Below are positions 53,501-64,000 of a DNA stretch of 64,000 nucleotides, one piece after another. The DNA comes from Marchantia polymorpha subsp. ruderalis (taxonomy: Eukaryota; Streptophyta; Marchantiopsida; Marchantiales; Marchantiaceae): positions 5,605,501 through 5,669,500 of the forward strand of contig AP031355.1 in assembly GCA_037833965.1 (NCBI GenBank), in the 5' to 3' direction. Every line of letters begins with the position of its first letter. Positions within the stretch are counted from its first letter, which is position 1. Below the pieces are notes generated by a model. That model was not told the DNA's origin. It worked only from the letters and a program-made list of their open reading frames with translations, and did not search any database. Both the position numbers and the translations under genes were made by a program.

Positions 53501-55182
53501 ATAGATACAAAAAGTGTTGATTCAATTCATCCAAGTTGAACTTTTATTTATTTGAATTTTATTAAACTATTAAAATTAGTCATTAATATCATATAAATTG
53601 AATATTCAAAATTCAAAAAACTATAGTTGCTATCAAGCGATTTGATGATTGATTGATATTTCTCAATTTTCTAATTTTTTTTTTTGCTAAAATTAGTTAA
53701 ATCAAATATATAATAAATGTAATAAATTTTTTTATCAAAATATTACTAATTTCCGTTATGTTTTTGAAAAAATATGAAATTTATGTTATTATATCCAACC
53801 TAAAATTGCTTTGTATTTGTCCAATCATAATTCATAGATGGTTGAAAAATTTTTTTATGATTTTTTGAATAAAAAATTTCAATTTAAACGTTTTACAAAT
53901 AAATCTAAACTTCAATGTTCTAGAAATAAATTTAGTATATTAATTGATATCAAAAGCTGTCATTCATAAACATAATTTAACAATGTAATAGTTTTAAGTG
54001 ATAGAGATTGAGAGACAATTATGAGTGAAAAAGTTGTATGTTACTTGTCAAGATTGCAATCTTGCATTTATTGTGACAAATTTAACACAATACATACAAA
54101 TTTTGCTCAAAAAAATTAACGCATATTATATTTTTTATAAATAATATTATAATGATGTTTTTCATAGAGTAAACTCATTATTGAATTTTTATAACGAAGA
54201 TTGATGATCAAATATTTGCCTAATTAACTTCAATGCATTTGATAATTAAAAAGTGTTTTGAGATATTTTATGATTTGAAGTCAATGAAATCAATAAACAA
54301 TCAAAATAAAATTAGAGATCAAATTTTTCTTGAATTCAATATACAAAACATGTTTCAATATTTAAAAGCTAGAAGCTGATTATGATATGGATAGAATCAA
54401 TTGAGATAAAGCTAAAACTCAAGCATCTCATTGAAACTTAGAAAATACGTTGTTGCGTTTCAATTTATTGTCCATTATTTGATTAAAAAAAATATAACTC
54501 ATTTTGACACAATAAAGAGTGATAATTATTTATTTCAATCTCTCATGTTAGTGTTAAACTTATTCAACTTAACGTTTAATTTTATTACTTAGGTTACCAA
54601 TACATATTTTGTTTTTGTTCTAAACAAATTTATTCATTTTTGCAATATAGATATTAGACTTGTTGTCATTGTCTTCAGTTAATTTTCAAAAATGTAGAGG
54701 TTATTAAAGTATATTTATGGTTTCATTATAATGAACAAACTATATGTCATGAGAAATTAAAGTGAATGTTAAGTTAAAATTTAGTATATCAATTGAAAAC
54801 TACATGACAACAATCCGTGTGCTTGTTAGGATTTTAGGTCATGCCATCAATTCATTAGGAGTTAAATAGATGGCGCACATGACATATTATCTCTTTGTAT
54901 TTGTTGGTTAGATATACGTAAGAAGATGAAATCTATCTAGTTAATTTCCATCATTAGATTTGTATTAAATCTTCCCGTGAACTATTTTTATTATTCTTAA
55001 TGTTATAATTATATGAAAACCTTCTTATTCTCTCTTTGAATGTAAAATAAACCTCGTGTAATTTATGATTATTGTTAGGTTAGTTATCCATTGGAAAATA
55101 ATGTTACTATCATCATCACACATATCACTTGCATTATCTATGTTTAAACCATAATAGACACAAACATCATTCATACAATCAC
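50581..55182. other. Strongly AT-rich gene-free block
   Basis: About 4.6 kb of A/T-dominated DNA with dense stops in every frame, A/T homopolymers and (TA)n tracts near 52288-52300 and 53108-53130. I found no gene, RNA gene or transposon protein. The sharp compositional change near 50.58 kb marks its left border. Confidence 0.75.
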
Positions 55183-56132
55183 AAATCATATGATAAATTC
55201 ATAATGTTTGTGTTGAAGATCATAAATAAAACAACCTTTTTTTCACTCTTCCGTACATTCTCAAATCAAAGTTAGAAGTTTGAATTATGTGATGCATCAT
55301 CATATGCACAATCATAGTGGATTATGCAGAGCACTCATACGATGAAAGATAGAGCGGACATAAACAATTCATCACCAAAAGCTTTTATGAGCTTTATTGT
55401 ATAATGGTGGGATTATGAAGCTTTAGTGTGTAACTTAATCAAATCCTAAATCTAAACTTGGTGAAAATGTTTGCGGCTTCAGATTTGAGCTCGAACGGTG
55501 GTCATGCTGAAAAAATTAATCTTGAGTATGCATGGATCTCTGAATCCATGTGTCATATCAAGTTGTATGTGGGATCTAGATTTGGAATTGATGCAATTTC
55601 AATTTGATATCAAAATTTTTTTACACATGATTGTTACATTGTATTTGTAAATAAAAGATTATTGTTTATTAACATTAAATTTAATGTTATTATTTATATA
55701 TCATTTCATCATCACTGATGCTTCATTACATTGATACAAAGTGTGAAAAAATTAATCACAATGGAGTGTTATCAGTTATTAACTAAAAAGTTTTGAAAAT
55801 TCAAGATAGTTGTTTTAAAATTTAGATTTAGGATTTGATTCAAGTTTACATTAAAGCTTCATAATCCTACCACTGTACAATAAAGCTCACTAAAGCTTTT
55901 GGTGACATGATTTAGGACATTCTTAAATAAATAGTGATGAATTTTTTATGTATGTTATATCTTTAATCATGTGTGCTTTATATGATCCACTATGATTGTG
56001 CATATGATGATGCATCTCATAGTTCAAACTTTTAATATAACATTGATATGAGAGCAAAGTAAAGAATGAAAAAAGGTGCATTGTTTCATTTATGATATTC
56101 AACACAAACATTATGATTTTGTCACATGATTT
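55183..56132. repeat. Large inverted repeat (arms about 275 and 313 bp, spacer about 360 bp)
   Basis: Left arm 55183-55457 and right arm 55820-56132 are inverted copies; shared blocks include GATGCATCATCATATGCACA, ATCATAGTGGAT, GAGCTTTATTGTA, ATTATGAAGCTTTA and AATCAAATCCTAAATCTAAA. Identity is roughly three quarters by eye. The right arm has about 30 extra bases near 55.91 kb. The right end almost touches the CDC48 fragment that begins at 56150. It could be a foldback or MITE-type element; no clear target duplication is seen. Confidence 0.8.
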
Positions 56133-56149
56133 ATTTAAAAAATTTGTTT

Positions 56150-56870
56150 ATTTGATTTGAATGCCACTACTGCCGCTCTGAGTTGCAAAAGAATCTAGCT
56201 CGTCAAAAAAGAGGACGTAGGGCAGATTACCGAGCCTTGTCAAAAATATCACGCACCTTGACCTCACCTCACCAAACCACATGGTTAGAAGCTTAGACCC
56301 TTTCACACTACTGATAAAGCTAGCTTGACATTTGTTTGCAATGACTTTTGACAACAAAGTTTTTCCACATTTGTAGAGTTCCGTGGATATATAAGAAAAT
56401 TTAAACTTCTCCAGATGCTCTACATGATATTGCAGAGACTCTTATATCTCTCTGTTCACGCTCTCCAAGCCACCTATATCATTCCAAGAAACATTTGAAA
56501 CCCCGACCACAGTTTCCCAAAGAGTAGTTAGATTGTTGGTCTTCAAAACCAACTGGAAATGCTCATTGATGACGAGCATGAAATTGAAAACTTATGCATC
56601 GATGATATCATCCTCAATATTGAAATAACATCCATCTTCTTACGAATACACTTCAGAGTAACTTTTATGCACAACGTGGCAAAATCTACACCAACATAAC
56701 CATGTGTTATGTGTGCAATTTTTTCTAGATTCATCTCTACGCGCTTGTACTGGATAACAAATTCAATTGAAATCAAGCAAATTTTTGAATTTCTCCCATC
56801 TACTTCCATGTCTCGACGCAAAGTCATATTATTCGTCAAAGCACACATCTAGATATAACTCCCTTTGGAT
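56150..56870 (-). pseudogene. CDC48: Broken CDC48 (AAA+ ATPase) fragment
   Basis: Read on the minus strand, successive frames match CDC48 from late D1 into D2: NLEKIAHITHGYVGVDFATL, KCIRKKMDVI, then after a frameshift NEHFQ-VLKTNN, ETVVGVSNVSWNDIGGLESV, then CGKTLLSKVIANKCQASFIS, KLLTMWFGEV and YVLFFDELDSFATQSGSS. There are several frameshifts and stops, and the segment that should carry GMSPSKGVLFYGPPG is missing, so the D2 Walker A is cut. D2 introns are absent in what remains, consistent with a processed copy. It ends abruptly where the inverted repeat starts. Functional CDC48 is a protein-unfolding segregase; this copy cannot make it. Confidence 0.85.
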
Positions 56871-57321
56871 CTTTGGATCGCAAACCTTGCCTCGAATTGA
56901 AACTTCAGGAAATTTCCACTTCCACTTGTTTCTTTTTCAATTGACATCATCGAAGCTCTTTTGAAACTGTCACATGAACGTCAAACTTGACTTTCAAAAA
57001 ATTGTCATTAACTTCAAAAAATGTTAGAATGCAGATTGATATCTACTTATTTGGGACCTGTACACTATGTCATAGTTGTTAAGACTGAGGTTACTAATAG
57101 TTAAGATGGATACTAAATGGAGATGCGACCCTTGAATGGTGTGTCACACTATCAGATGCATGTACCTTCTTAGAGCTGTGATCAGTGTGCTCTCTCATGG
57201 CATTTGGTCCTATCCGGATTGGGTACTTAAACTTGTCTGTTATCATCCATCAATTAAACTTCAATCCTTCCTCAACTGTGACTAATTTCTTACTCTCTAT
57301 TGCATCGACTGATTTAACAAA

Positions 57322-57613
57322 AAACAAATAGGTGTTGAGTCAAAATTTGAAATCTTGTTCTTTTGAATCTAAAAGTTCTGTCAGCTAAAGTTTGAGCATC
57401 CAAACACCTTCAAAATAAACTTTGTGAACATCCAAACACTCTCAAAAAAAATGTCACTTACTTCAAAAAACAAACAAGTGTTGATTCAAAATTTGAGAAT
57501 CTTGTTTTCTCGAATCTGATAGTTCTGTCAGGTGAAGTTTGAGCATTCAAACACGTTTAGAATAAACTTTGTGAACATCCAAACACTTTTTAAAAAAATA
57601 TCACAAACTTTCA
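57322..57613. repeat. 146-bp tandem duplication, diverged
   Basis: Two units of about 146 bp (57322-57467, 57468-57613) share GTGTTGA-TCAAAATTTGA, AGTTCTGTCAG and GTGAACATCCAAACACT in the same order. They lie between the CDC48 fragment and the primer binding site, that is, inside the putative retroelement. Confidence 0.75.
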
Positions 57614-57995
57614 ACTGAGATGTTGTCCACAATTGTCTCTAATCAAAGTTTGTCTCAAAACTCTTAACTTGATTTCAAAATCTCTCCACAACTTCGAAGG
57701 CTTTAAATCACAAATAGCTAACCATAAACTATTAAAAACTTAAAAAATCTAAGTGCACCGTCAGTTCAAAAACATCATCAAAATAAATTGTCATTGATCA
57801 TAAACTCGTTTGAAAAAACTTCACCTTTGACTTCAAAAAAATGCTAACATGTCATTGTTCAGAAAATCGTAAACAAACTTTCACATAAAAAAGACTGTTG
57901 AAACAACTATAACCCATCAGAAATCAATTTAGTTGTCTCATGAACTAAAAAATCTAAAGTCACAAATAATTGTCACGGGTTTCGAACCGAACGTT

Positions 57996-58007
57996 GCTCT
58001 GATACCA
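57996..58007 (-). other. Retrotransposon primer binding site (initiator tRNA-Met)
   Basis: On the minus strand the bases read TGGTATCAGAGC, the exact 12-nt complement of the 3' end of plant initiator tRNA-Met used by most Ty1-copia and many small LTR elements. It starts two bases after the LTR end. Confidence 0.88.
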
Positions 58008-58009
58008 AT

Positions 58010-58208
58010 TGTTAACGTAAAATCCAAAACTCAATCCAAGCCATCAACACAATACACGTCCATGGGGATAGAACATCAAGAAATAATATTAAATGTTCTC
58101 TTTTAATACACTGACGACGAAACTACATACAACCTAGTTATAAATAGTTAGAGTGGTAATCGGTTAGAGAGAACCTGAGGTTACTCCTTAATCGGAATTA
58201 ACCTCGAC
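58010..58208 (-). mobile_element. LTR of a small retroelement (5' LTR, minus orientation)
   Basis: Minus-strand reading begins TGTCGAGG at 58208 and ends GTTAACA at 58010, giving 199 bp with the canonical TG...CA ends, immediately followed by the primer binding site. No second copy was seen by eye in this window, so the element is truncated or the partner LTR has decayed. No gag, integrase or reverse transcriptase signature occurs in the 1.9 kb downstream (lower coordinates), which fits a non-autonomous TRIM or LARD-like element. Confidence 0.7.
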
Positions 58209-60200
58209 AGTTTTTATTATGATATAAAATATATAAAAATACATTATTTGTAAATTTTTATTAATTGTCGGTTAAGAACACTCTATGTATGCGAATATAT
58301 TTAAAATAAAAATTGCATTATCACTCCAATTTATTAATATTCATTCAGTTTAAATTATTATTATTAAATTTTTGAGAATGATAAATGTGGTTTTTTATGA
58401 AAATTATTAATTTTCTAATTTACGCTATATGATTTTTAATCTCTATATCATATTTTGCAATGAATTCCTCCAAATATACAATAAAATATACTTATATATA
58501 AAATAAAAATGTCCAATTATAATATTTTCACATGAAATTTTATTTAAATACATATAAATTATCCATGTGAAATTTATTTTAAACTTAAAAATTTTTTAGA
58601 TAAATTAATGTATGATTTTTTAAAAATAATTATTTGAGATTTTATATTTGAATTCAACTCTTGAGCTACAATTACAAAAAAAATCTATCTTTAAACTAAA
58701 AGTTTTTGCATCTTTGTTTCATATTTGAAGCAAATGTTAACATAGTGCTCTGCTAATGCAAATCTGGTTAATAAATAAAAAATTTAATTAATCTTATTAT
58801 TTCTAAAATAATAATCAATTTTTTCCCCCAAGTTTCATTAATTATATTAAATTGTATACTAACCTGTACAAAGATGAAAGGCCTCAAGCGTCTAATGGAG
58901 GTTATCATGGGATCATCAGACACAAAAAACATTCAATAAACACTAAGCAAAAAAAATCACAGTATTACTTATATGAAAAAAACAATATATTTTTAAATTC
59001 AATCAACTTTTGGTAATGCAATTATTACTTTAACCGATTATAACTGAAGTACAAAAACTTGACACTCTTCACGTGTAATGGGGTTTAAAAAAATGAAATC
59101 AATGGTGGTATTATTAAACAAGAGTAGTTATTTGGTTTGAATATTCCTTATAAATATACTTTTTTTGAGTATAGTCATTGTAATGGTTATCAAAGAAGAA
59201 TTTTATTGTGGTTTGATTTACTTTATTGATGAGTCTTCAGAATAATTTATAATATTTGACTTTCCATATTTATTTACGTTTGACGCATATAAAATCCTTA
59301 GCATTTACTTTAAATATATTTCAACGGTGTAATAACATTTAATTTAATACAATATACCTATTTTTAAGAATAGTATATGAACAATCTATCTTAACAATAT
59401 ATGAATAAACTATATTTGAAATAAGTCATGATTTATATAGTCATTATTACATTGGATGAATATTGAAGTTTTGTATCATAGATACCAATTTGCAATGACT
59501 TCAAACTAATGTGGAGGAAAAATTTGCAAGAATTGCGAACATGCTCTATCACTTTGTATGACTTAGTCATCACAATCACACCATACTAAAGATTTATAAA
59601 CTATTCAATTTTTTTCCCCTACTGCAAGCAGTGAATTATTATTCAACACGAAACTAACTTACAATAAAACATTCCCATGTTGAGATGTATGAATCTCAAC
59701 ATGGGAGTTATTAGATTATTATAAATACATGACTATTTATACAATGTCAATCATGATGATTTTCCTGTAAATGAACATGATTTATAACATAGCTACGTTT
59801 TTCAAGCAACACTTAATGATTCATGATAAAATTTCTTGACAATTGAGAGATGTATACAACTTAATAAAATAACCTCAAGGCCACTAAACTCATTTCCTTG
59901 ATAATCTTCCAACTGATTTTTTTTTAATGAAAATCACATATAGCATTGTCATGGAATGTAGAATAGAGCATCTTGTACTCACAATGGAACAAAACTCAAA
60001 AACAATACTGAGCTAAGCTTGCATGTAATGCAACATGGGAGTATCACTTCAATATTAGCTTTCCATACGTGAGCGATATACTTGGAACGTCAAAAAAGAC
60101 TCATGAAGTATGTGCCTACTTGCTTAATGTATGTGTTTGACGACGTCTAAATTAGGCTACGCTGTCTATTTATGCGCGCCTCATATTCATGTTAAATTAT
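58209..60200. other. AT-rich gene-free block
   Basis: A/T-dominated DNA with dense stops on both strands; no gene or transposon protein recognised. It contains one perfect hairpin, listed separately. Confidence 0.65.
59673..59706. repeat. Perfect 14-bp hairpin
   Basis: TCCCATGTTGAGAT at 59673-59686 pairs exactly with 59693-59706 around the loop GTATGA. Confidence 0.88.
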
Positions 60201-60579
60201 TGTTAACAACGTGTAAGTTACGAGTTAAAAAAAGACTTGTGAGATGTTAAATTAGTCAACATTGACGTGTCGATTGATTCGATAATTTTTATTTTGCTAA
60301 TGATTTTGTATGAATGCGCTATGTAATACAAGAACGAGGAGGTTTTTATTTGAGTATGTGTACTCGTTCGCTGTGAGGGACAAAATCCAAGGGGAAGATC
60401 TAAAGCTTTGATTGGTATAACACAAGGGTTTAAAGAGAAGTTCACTCAAAGATAGAAACGTAAACTCTAAAGACGAGAGATACCAACAATGGTTCTCCTC
60501 TCCCATATATAGCTCCGACCAACAAGTACAAGGAGATAAGATCTTATCCCCACCATCTATCCCACTCTTAGTTGATGGA

Positions 60580-60736
60580 TGACGTGGCGGATAACACTAA
60601 CAAGCACACAGATCGCTGACGTGGCGGTCCCAACTAACACACTCAATCTTTACCTACAAGCACACGGATTGCTGACGTGGCACTGTCAATTAACACATCC
60701 ATTATATACCTACCAAGCGCGCGAATCATTGACGTG
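60580..60736. promoter_or_regulatory. Four spaced TGACGTG (bZIP-type) motifs
   Basis: TGACGTG occurs at 60580, 60617, 60673 and 60730 (three as TGACGTGGC), the last three spaced 56-57 bp apart in degenerate units that also share AACACA and ACAAGCACACGGAT-like text. On the minus strand these are CACGTCA boxes upstream of a TATA-like AGCTATATATGG near 60503-60514. The layout resembles a promoter, perhaps of an LTR, reading leftward. Binding is inferred from motif knowledge only. Confidence 0.5.
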
Positions 60737-62780
60737 ACAACTATGACTAGTGCACGCTAAAGTATCTATATCAACATTTAGAGTAAACTCTACTTTAATT
60801 CTAACTAATTAAAGACAATTACAATTGAAGGCAAAAGAACTAGCAATTGATTGCTTAGTTTCTTTGTGTGAATTTTGACAATGAGCAAGTCAGATAAAAA
60901 AATGTTTTCAATGTGTACAATGAGTTGAGGCTTTGCGTGAAGATTTGTGGAACTTGTTATTTTTATATAGTTTGGTGTGGTCGAAATTGTTCTAGCAAAC
61001 CACTTCAAGGAGAAGTATAAGATTGTGAACATTGTGTTTGTACAAAACAAAGATAAATAATGGTAGGTTTGATTAGGTTTAGGAGTACAATGTCAACATG
61101 CTATTGAAATCCTAAACCTTATAAAAATCTTCTAATCACTAAGTTGAAATGATGACATGACATTTGAGGTTTTCAAACTTTTGAATCTCCACTTGGCACT
61201 AAGTTAACTTTGGACTTAGTTTAAACAATGAAGTTTTCATGACTTAATCAAACAAATCAAAATTAATAATGTAGTCAAAAGTATTTGTCCTTGGAAGCTA
61301 GATTTTTGTAAGATACAAAATAAAAGTGCACATCTAAATCTTCAATCATTATTACGCTAAGTATAAATATTATAACTAAATTTAGTCATAAGTAGCTAAA
61401 TTTAGTTGTATATAAACTAATCATGATCAACTCCTTGACTACTTTTAACATTATTCACAAATACAACAATCGTTCTTACGGAACACCATCAATTTTATGA
61501 ATGATCCACACAACTAATCTTCAAAAGTTAAAATACTCTAAGATTTTCAAAGAATATGTCTAGTGATTACATCTTGCTCCAGTTGTTGAAGAATGTAATA
61601 AATTTTTCCACAAGGGATGCATTGCTTGCACCAGTTATTCCAACTGGAAGGCGTGCTTGACCAACTTTCTATCTTGTGTGTGTGATGACAAAGTGCTCAC
61701 TTTGAGTACACAACATCTAACTCAAATCTTCTGTTAAATGTCACAACAAGAGGTGCACACGTAGAAAACCTTTGTCTTTCATCAATGCTTAGATTAGATC
61801 TCAAGAGAAAACGCTTTTCTAGTTCAAGCCTTTTGAAACCTTTTGAAATCAACAACGCTGATCTTGAATCTTACGAAGTTGAATTATTGAATCCTCTATG
61901 TTTGCTGTTCATAGTCGAGATGTCATGTACACACATTTTTTTAATATTTAGTGTCGTATTTAGGTTAAAATCCAGTGCCATGGGAGTATATAGTTGAGGG
62001 AACTTGAAGAACATTAAGTTGTTCAAATTGAGCCTTACGAGAGGAGATTAACGTTCAGTAGGTTCGTGTATCATAAGCATCGACACGTATTTTCCAGGGA
62101 GTGAGTTTGGTTAGATTCAGTTGTGAATGTTTGTGGGTAAAAATGAGTGGGATATTCACGTGTTAGTTCACTCAAAGAACTCGTCTTCATTAAAATTGTT
62201 GCATTTTGCGATTTTTGATTGTTATAGTTTCAGGTTTTGACAGTTTTATTTAGTGCAATTTACTTCTCATCGGTTTACAATAAAGAGATTTGAGGAAAGT
62301 TTATGGATTAAGTGTCTTTTTTGCGAATTGCCGTTGATTTTGCGAGGATATTCTGTAGTCAGGAGCAGAAGCAATGCAATCCTACAAGTGAACTAATACT
62401 CGTGCAGTGGAGAGTCAATTTAAGTAAGTTACAAGGTGTGCATTCCTCAATGAGCTGTAGTTGATGATACATGACTTGAATAGGAAAATTCGGAAGATGA
62501 AGATGGAAAAATGATATGTGAGCCAAACCTTCCCACCCTTCAGCGTTTGTAGTCCGGGTGGGGGTTCGAACTCCCATAATCTAACTTCTCTGATCGCAAG
62601 CCATGTGCTCAAAGTGTATCCAAGACAACAAGATCATAAACACTTGCTCGTTCACAGACAATTTATCCAGAACGGAAAATGATAACTTGCTGTCTGCTAT
62701 CTCCACAAGGGCAGCAGACAAACTCTTTGTTACATAAAGATCTAACTCAACTCTGGGTGACTTTTTCAACACCACAGCCG
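60737..62780. other. AT-rich intergenic region
   Basis: No gene recognised. Near 62561-62578 the text GGGGGTTCGAACTCCC looks like a tRNA T-arm, but no D-arm, anticodon arm or acceptor stem fits around it. Composition becomes balanced after 62.3 kb. Confidence 0.4.
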
Positions 62781-62789
62781 CTGTGGTCT

Positions 62790-63060
62790 ATCCTAGATCC
62801 CAGTCCCACTCCCAATTCCTACTCAGACCTCAGTGTCGATTTCTCAGCTTCCACCTTCAGACCCCACCAGATTCCTCTCTCAGATTCAACTTTGCCTTTT
62901 CAGTGTCAAATTCAGATTCCGACTGTCAGATCTCAGTCTCGGATTTCACTTCACTCTCAGCTCCCATTCTCAGATCTTCCACTCTGATCTCAGATCCCAC
63001 TCACAGATGTTACACTTCAATCTCAGATCCCACTCAAATTTCACTCTCTAATACGACTCT
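62790..63060. repeat. CT-rich degenerate minisatellite
   Basis: Variants of CTCAGATCCCACTC and CTCAGATTC recur through about 270 bases. The frames open across it are Ser/Pro/Phe-rich low complexity and are not taken as genes. Confidence 0.6.
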
Positions 63061-63359
63061 CCACCCACGAGAGTTTGCTTCCTCCTACTTCGAACTCTCC
63101 ACACTCCCCTCCTAATTCTCACCACTTCCGTCTTCACACACGCACACCACCAGCTCTCCGTTCCCAGGCCGAACTCCCCACTTCGAAGTTCAAGGCGGAG
63201 ACACACACAGCCCGCCTGAAAATGCAACACTCGCAATGATGGGTAGCTGCCTACTCCCCTTGCGCGACTACATGCACCGTCGTCTTGCCTCCCCCACTTG
63301 ACTTCACGCCGCCGCCATCGCCGCTGCCACACCTGCATATTCTACATTCCTGACAACCC

Positions 63360-64000
63360 GATCACCGTCGGAGGGAATCTTCTTTCGCGCACCGCCGAAG
63401 GCATCCACCCGCCGAAGACGCACGACCACACCTTTGCTTATCCATAACAGTCACTCCCGACACCCATAACTCACAGATCCTAGCTCTGTTTCACAAGTTC
63501 GTGGGCTTGTTGGAACGACCAGGTCGAGCTCTTTCCAACGAGACCCTAATTGGGTCAAACCGTTATGAATTGAGAAAGTTATGCCTGTTTTACCCTTCGC
63601 CAAAGGCACACCGCCGAAGGCCTGTTACCTGTTATCGCCGAAGGCGCCGGCACGATGTTCGCCGGTTTGATGTCTTCCGGTTCGATGTTGTCCTACCCTA
63701 TCCGCCGCTTTCGACGCTCATAACTCAGTGACGCCTTATCCGTTTGAAAAGTTATTGGTCTCGTTGGAACGAGCGTCGCGAGCTCTTTCCAACAAGACCC
63801 TAATCAAATCAAACCGTTAACAAATGAAAAAGATATGCCGAGTTTACTGTTTCGCCGATGGCCCTTGCACGATGTTCACCGGCTCGGAGTTCGCCGACCC
63901 CGAGTTCGCCGAAGGCCTGCTCGCAGTTGTCGCGAAGTCGTCCGAAGCCGGAGATGTTCGCAGCCGGAGACGTCCGGAGCCGAAGACGTTCGCAGCCGGA
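63360..64000. repeat. GC-rich degenerate repeats reaching the right edge
   Basis: A block starting GTTGGAACGA, then GAGCTCTTTCCAAC, AGACCCTAAT and TCAAACCGTTA occurs near 63509 and again near 63763, a period of about 254 bp. CGCCGAAGGC units and, from 63.94 kb, short GTTCGCAGCCGGA/GACGTCCGGAGCC units are interspersed. It may be the edge of a retroelement or satellite that continues beyond the window. Confidence 0.55.

Noticed and set aside
54826..55080. Possible solo LTR bounded by TGTTAGG at both ends
   Set aside because: The two TGTTAGG motifs are direct, not inverted, and no primer binding site follows either end.
62555..62580. tRNA-like T-arm GGGGGTTCGAACTCCC
   Set aside because: No cloverleaf can be built around it: no D-arm or anticodon stem at the right spacing and no pairing acceptor ends.
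1..64000. CRISPR arrays, operons or prokaryotic islands
   Set aside because: No regularly spaced identical short repeats; the genes have spliceosomal introns and plant families, so these feature types do not apply.

Overview
This window is nuclear DNA of a land plant. Four genes with plant-specific architecture, all with GT-AG introns, can be read by splicing conserved exons: a ROOT UVB SENSITIVE 1-like gene (3' part only, + strand, 129-1842), a LIGHT-REGULATED WD1-type WD40 gene (+, 12814-14112), a secreted pectin methylesterase (+, 33757-35965) and a RIN2/RIN3-type membrane RING-CUE E3 ubiquitin ligase (-, 48070-42606). Gene density is about one per 16 kb. GC-rich, CpG-rich blocks upstream of genes alternate with very AT-rich gene-free blocks. 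I would guess a bryophyte, but nothing in the window fixes the lineage.

Layout. 0-2 kb: end of the RUS1-like gene. 2-12.8 kb: intergenic DNA with an AT-rich block (4-5.7 kb) and a GC-rich promoter/5'UTR block (11-12.8 kb). 12.8-14.1 kb: LWD1-like gene, whose only coding intron is a stop-free multiple of three. 14.1-33.7 kb: long intergenic stretch with tandem duplications, perfect hairpins, a Mutator-like MITE set in a (TA)n tract and a decayed membrane-protein reading frame. 33.8-36 kb: pectinesterase with five exons. 36-42.6 kb: intergenic, with a second MITE bounded by a perfect 10-bp target duplication. 42.6-48.1 kb: twelve-exon RIN2-like gene. 48.1-50.3 kb: its GC-rich upstream region. 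50.6-62 kb: strongly AT-rich, gene-free block holding a 0.95-kb inverted repeat, a broken CDC48 fragment, an LTR with an initiator-tRNA-Met primer binding site, and a cluster of TGACGTG motifs. 62.7-64 kb: CT-rich minisatellite and GC-rich degenerate repeats.

The four genes form no operon or shared pathway; they are ordinary, independently transcribed plant genes (UV-B/seedling development, circadian or WD40 scaffold function, cell-wall modification, ER-linked ubiquitination). The most notable signals are in the repeats: a possible small LTR retroelement associated with a CDC48 fragment, two Mutator-type MITEs (one keeping a degenerate transposase zinc-knuckle remnant), and a scatter of unrelated, perfect snap-back hairpins with arms of 12-34 bp. 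I found no clear new multi-gene system.
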